DNA of 64,000 bases. Source: Calvatia gigantea (taxonomy: Eukaryota; Basidiomycota; Agaricomycetes; Agaricales; Lycoperdaceae). The stretch lies in NCBI GenBank assembly GCA_025093985.1, contig JACAAK010000009.1, forward strand, positions 1,922,001-1,986,000, given 5' to 3'. This document shows, one piece after another, positions 59,581 to 64,000 of the stretch. A program made the translations under genes and the position numbers. The notes beneath the pieces were generated by a model. It saw nothing but the letters and a program-made list of their open reading frames with translations, made no database searches and was not told where the DNA came from. The stretch's first letter is position 1. Every line of letters starts with the position of its first letter.

Positions 59581-61675
59581 TCATCCCAAAAACGCTAGTT
59601 CCGTCATCCTCCGAACTTCATCGTCCTTGATAGCACTAGTCTCCATTAAAATACTCCCCCGACTGTGCAACGTCGGCTGGACAGCCCTCCTACTTGGTGC
59701 CAGTCTGGACTCCATGCTCGTCTTCCCACCAACGCCAGTCCCAGCGCCAGGTGTCAAGTTAAATTTACTCGGCAACGTGGGTGACGGTGGCAGATGCGAG
59801 GCATCATAGGTCTTCGCACCAGCACTCATGATGCTTGAAGGCGCAACGGATGCAGCATCATAGGTCGATCTAGGTCTCGTGAAGTTCGATGCGGCCCTCC
59901 GCAAATTCCCAAACGACGCTACAACAGAAATCCTCTTAGCTCCAGACTTATCAGGCTCCGCTGTTTGGACTCTTCTGAAAGGGTTGAAAGACCTGCGTTT
60001 ATCCTGCTTTCCTGGATCCGTAAATCCCCTCCCTCGTCTTGTCAGAGGTGGAGTCTGTGTTGGGACTGCGAGAGACTGGCCATGCCCTTCTGACACCGGA
60101 GAGAGTGGTGGTGGAATTTCCCCTGAATTCACGTCTGGCTCTGCCACAGGGGAATCTTCTACAGGGCTCTCAATAATCATCGGAATATTGTTAAGATGCT
60201 CTGGAGTCTTGACTTTAAGCAAACCACTTTTGCCCTTGGGAACACCAGGAGTAGCACCCTGGGATTCTGATGTGCTGACCGTAGATATTGTGGCTGTTGT
60301 TCTGGAAGAAGTGTCCAGAGAAGGCGTCATGAGGGAAGATGCGGTTTCAGAAATAGAGGGCATTTTCGTAAGCGACTCTGATCGTTTATGCGGTGAAGAA
60401 ACAGTCGAGGAAGGAACAGGCTCTTCAGTAGAATTTGCATGGGTCGGAGATGTCAATGAGATGACAGGAGTTGGGGGGGCAGACAATGAAGACTTCTGGG
60501 AGTCGGAGCGGTTGTGCTCACCGGGGCTCGTCGACGACCCAACATCGTCATGCTGTGAGGGGTGGGAAGAAGGTGAAGAAGGACGTGCCGCTGGCGATGA
60601 AATTGAAGGAGAGGATTGGTGAGTGGGTTCTGAAGGTGTAGGAGGAGGGGTGGGTAGGGGCGAAACAGGGGGACCGGGTGACGGATCAGAGGGGACATGC
60701 TCAGTAGGTGGCGGCGGAAGCGCCATCTGTTGTGAATCCTTCTCCGGAACAGGTGGAGGGGTTACAGCATCATCAGACAGGGGGGAAGGTAGCGGAGTCT
60801 GGTCTTCCTTTACGGGGTCGAGTCCAGGCGCTTGAGCAAGTTCTCCGGGTTTGGGAGACTGGGATCCAAAACGGAAGTATTTCATCCGCTCGCGCTCTTC
60901 CGTTGGAGTAGAGTCGGTAGGAGCTAAATTAGCAGGAGACTTATGTTTTGCTTCCCATTCCCGCTTGATGAGATCAGCGGCTGAAGGCTCAACGGCGTCA
61001 TCGACAGACTCGCGGTCCAGAGGAACGACAGGGATATGGCGATCTTGTTCGGCCTCTAGCCGACTCAAATCCCTGGGAGGGAGCAACCCACGCTCGCGCA
61101 GCGCTGCCTCGCGGTTTTGCTTCGCCTGAGGATTTGTAGTAGCCGACGGAGGTGATGTTGGTGATACAGGGGAGCGAGATCGAAAAGTCGTGCTAATTGC
61201 ACAAAGGATCGTGCGAGACTTTGACCGCGGACGTTGGGGGGGATTCTTTCTGAAGAACCAAAACCACATGAGAAGGGGAAGAATAAAGTGTTGGGGTTGA
61301 AGTAACGTACCCAGCTGGCTCTAAAGTACCTGCCTTTTGGTTGGCTGTTGATTTATGAGGAGCCTCTCTTGATCCACGGGATGAGACAGGAAGTTTGCAT
61401 GTGAGAGTGGATACACACCTGTTGGGAGCAGCTTTCATATCATCCGCGTTGGCGATGGCCATATTCTCCGCTGGCTTGGTCGATTGCTTCAGTTTGGATC
61501 CAGACGCCGCGGGTGCGAGGCGACGCCCAGAGACGAAAATATCGAGGAGGGATTTGCGTGACTTTATAGAACTGGCTTCCATGGAGGGACGTGAAGGAAG
61601 AGGAAGGGGAGAGAAGGAGCGAGGGGAAGGACTGTCGTCCTGGAAATGGGGGGCGGGGAGGACAGTAGTCGCCAT
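59581..61675 (-). CDS. Hypothetical Pro/Ser-rich, largely disordered protein
   Basis: Not recognised. Three exons (61675-61419, 61367-61311, 61249-59581) give 660 aa with exact phase. Almost the whole chain is low complexity: Ser, Pro, Thr and charged, with proline clusters such as VSPLPTPPPTPSEP, many SP/TP sites and the acidic-basic patch RDLSRLEAEQDRH. A more ordered stretch near the C-terminus has KQDKRRSFNPFRRVQTAEP and KRISVVASFGNLRRAASN, i.e. repeated RRS/RIS/RRAAS sites for basophilic kinases. The start MATTVLPAP is chosen at ATG 61675. It resembles fungal signalling or cytoskeletal adaptor proteins; no function can be given. The intron at 61368-61418 could be retained, as that frame stays open. 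Confidence 0.7.
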
Positions 61676-63554
61676 TTGGCGGACGTCCAGAGGCAAGAAG
61701 TCAGAAATAAGTAAATGATGGCACTTGACGGAGCATGTGGTCGAGAGTTGTCAGCCCCGGAAGAATATGATCCTGGGCCCTGGAATCCGACACGGTTCGG
61801 TCTAGTGGCACAACCAACGTCAACGGCAGAGCCCGTACACGACAGTGGTGCTTGGTATCGAACGACGCAACTAAGGATTCGCAATGGCCCTAAAGCTTTA
61901 AGCTTCAAGAACCCCTCTGCCATGTAACAAACCAGTTCACGTGGGAATGTCACCCTAGATTGTGGGGTATCCTGGGTTTATCTCCGATTGTATTTAAACT
62001 TTCCATCCCAGATTCGCTGCGTCAAAACCTGGCGTCGCACTGCTAATGCGTTAAGCGCCCAGCCTAATATCCCTAGTCTCATCCACCAGCACTTCCCTGC
62101 ACACCATTTCTTCCTTCTGGACAGAGCCCATAATCCCTCAGAACTTACCCCATAACCTAACGATTCGCTTAATTCAGTGTAAGAAGGATTTCCGTGTGAA
62201 TTGCTTGCATTCCAGCAAGAACTAACCCGGACATGCCCGATCAAAATCAGCACTGTTCGTCAAACAATCTCCCCGTTGCATCAGTACATCAGTCAGTGCT
62301 GTCAATACTCCTGGGACCTCCCGGGGCGTGTGCCACCAAAATCTATTCTTGCACCTCTTCTTAACGACATCCCCGGAACTTGTCTCAACGAATCTTATCC
62401 GCCTGAAGGAATGGAACACTTTCAACAACAACCATCACACACCCACTACCTCCAACCAGCAAAATCTTGTTCCTCGTCCCCCGATTGGACCTTCAGCGGG
62501 TACGGTTAGGGACATTGGATGCTCTCCAAGTTACCATTGATTTTGGCGGTCAACCTACACACCCGCTCAAGTGCATCAGCTCTTCGATTATTTTATCCTC
62601 CTCTGTCTTGGGGGGGGGGTTCAGGATTCACGCCATGAGTATGCAGGGAACTAATGACCTCCATCTTACACTACCTATCTTGGGGCGCCACTAAATCTGT
62701 TTAGTGCTTCGTTCAATTCCAGCCACACCGTAAATGGGTAATTATTCTGTCCGTTTCACTCAAATAACGGTGGCTAATGTTCCTCCAACACAAAAGCTGT
62801 CATTCTTCGCTAGCCACTCCTGTCGGTCTGTACTGGCAAAATGCTAAATGCTGAACTTGGTTCCGTGGATACACATAGTCAGTGTCAGTGTCAAACAATC
62901 AATTGATGGCCATTTGCGGGGGGACTGAATCGGAGCTAAGTTTAAAATATTGCACCAGGACCCCAAACCAAAAACCAGCTTCTAAGTCGCTGGGTAAGCT
63001 TGTCTATCAGGAAGGTTGTGCTTATTCTGGGGGTAGAACTCTCCATACCAGCCACCCCCCGTAACAAGTATGTCCAAAGACTCCATATGATTTAATTCAT
63101 GACTTGAACCTCAAGAAATGACAACTATCCTTTTTTTAAATCAAACTCAGGCTCATGCTTCCATCTATGTATTACGACAAATGCCACTGTCCCACTCAAA
63201 AACCCGCTGATGAAAATCACGAAACAGTGAAGCTTTGCATTGACACCGACTATACAGTCCGTGTCAAGTATCATCGAATTCTGTGCCTTTGTTCAATTTA
63301 CTTCGCAGGCGTGATACGGGGGTTTTGTACCTCAAGTTAGAAGGCTCACAATACCCTACGGGCTGTGGACTCCTAACACATGAAAATGTTTTACCTCTAC
63401 CATATGATAAGTATCACGCAGTGTGAGGAGGCACTATCTGGGGCCCAACGAAGAGTCTGATTGAACAGAACAGCGGGCGCCAGACACGAGACATGAATCA
63501 GTTCCCAGCTCAGCAATCACGTTAACACCGCGATCACTCTTCCAGCAACAACAC
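61676..63554. other. Divergent upstream region, no gene seen
   Basis: About 1.9 kb between a minus-strand gene and a plus-strand gene. Only short frames. A G-run at 62611-62619. No TATA box or repeat that I can support. Confidence 0.4.
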
Positions 63555-64000
63555 AATGTCACTATACCCAACCAAGTCATACCCCTATAGCCAAAGGTCC
63601 GTCAGAATTCGAAATCCTCAAGGCATCGCATAGGTAAGTAAGCACACCCTCTTAACTTAATTCAAGTTCCAGAACCTTGACATTCACAACAGATTCCTCC
63701 GGGAAGACAGCGACATTGCCAACGACGCCTCAGCGCCCACGCCCACCACCAGCACTGGAGTAATTCAAACATGGGAAGAAAAATTAGCAGAGAAGTACTA
63801 TGAGAGTTTATATCGCGAATTCGCGCTTTGCGATTTGAAGCATTACAAGTCTGGTAATGTGCGTTCCTCCATATAATCATCCAACCTCTCATCCGACCAA
63901 TCAATACCAATCGTTGACGCGATTCACTTATACAGTTTGCACTCCGCTGGCGAACAGAAGACGAAGTTATTGCTGGCACGGGTGAAACTACATGCGGGAA
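63555..64000 (+). CDS. Fra10Ac1-like protein, 5' part only
   Basis: Homologue of the nuclear FRA10AC1 protein, linked to the spliceosome in animals; it runs off the window edge. Clear exons: about 63590-63633, 63693-63858, 63936-64000. They encode EFEILKASHRFLREDSD, then WEEKLAEKYYESLYREFALCDL, HYKSGNFALRWRTEDEV and GTGETTCG, the conserved core with its first zinc-binding-type Cys. The likely start, ATG 63555 (MSLYPTKSYPYS), is one base out of frame with EFEILK; a run of three A at 63593-63595 could be an extra base, or the true start lies in an unseen upstream exon. Confidence 0.8.

Noticed and set aside
60453..61129. Plus-strand frames opposite the Pro/Ser-rich gene
   Set aside because: Gly/Ser/Val-rich antisense shadows of a low-complexity coding exon.
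1..64000. CRISPR arrays, prophage or bacterial-type operons
   Set aside because: Spliceosomal introns throughout and no regularly spaced direct repeats; the DNA is fungal nuclear.

Overview
The window is a stretch of nuclear chromosome from a filamentous basidiomycete fungus, most likely an agaricomycete. Twenty-four protein genes can be read. Almost all are split by many short GT-AG introns of about 46-66 bp, with CTRAY-like branch sites. The gene content fits this source: an F-box/LRR-like protein, an NsdD/SUB-1 type GATA factor, neutral trehalase with a PKA site, Atg15 and Atg22, and a GH79 glucuronidase. I joined exons by hand from splice signals, reading-frame phase and family motifs. 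For most multi-exon genes the summed exon length is an exact multiple of three, which supports the models.

Layout, left to right. 0.1-3 kb: glutathione peroxidase and an F-box-like protein (+). 3-4.7 kb: no gene, but a decayed inverted-repeat structure. 4.7-9.7 kb: AP-3 beta adaptin and GH79 beta-glucuronidase (-). 10.5-13.7 kb: a RAD51D-like recombination protein and a TauD-type dioxygenase (+). 14.8-17.8 kb: the polyglutamine-rich NsdD-like GATA factor (-). 20.4-23 kb: Mediator MED22 (+), convergent with an orphan coiled-coil membrane protein (-). 25.5-27.7 kb: a PX-PB1 protein (+). 29.3-32.9 kb: Arp10-like dynactin subunit and peroxisomal adenine-nucleotide carrier (-). 33-36.6 kb: a frameshifted methyltransferase (+) and a twice-frameshifted arrestin-like gene (-). 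38-42.9 kb: Atg22 (-) divergent from MICOS Mic60 (+). 43.2-46.7 kb: an orphan coiled-coil protein and FG nucleoporin Nup49/Nup58 (-). 47.4-53 kb: neutral trehalase, Atg15 lipase and Ctf8 in tandem (+). 53.5-54.3 kb: a small Ser-rich protein (-). 57.8-58.6 kb: a short hAT-type DNA transposon with an 8-bp target-site duplication. 59.6-61.7 kb: a long Pro/Ser-rich protein (-). 63.5 kb to the edge: the start of a Fra10Ac1-like gene (+).

Most genes are conserved housekeeping functions in vesicle traffic, autophagy and the vacuole, the nuclear pore, mitochondrial architecture, DNA repair and cohesion, and transcription. They do not form an operon-like system or a recognisable secondary-metabolite, defence or mating locus. 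ATG22, ATG15 and the trehalase gene all relate to reserve or vacuolar turnover but are probably neighbours by chance. I found no multi-gene system that looks undescribed. The points most worth checking are the hAT element, the degenerate Walker A motif of the RAD51D-like protein, single-base frame breaks in several otherwise intact genes, three GC-AG introns, and microexons of 9-24 nt. No tRNA, rRNA, CRISPR array or centromere/telomere repeat was seen. The functional calls are from memory of protein families; no database search was possible.
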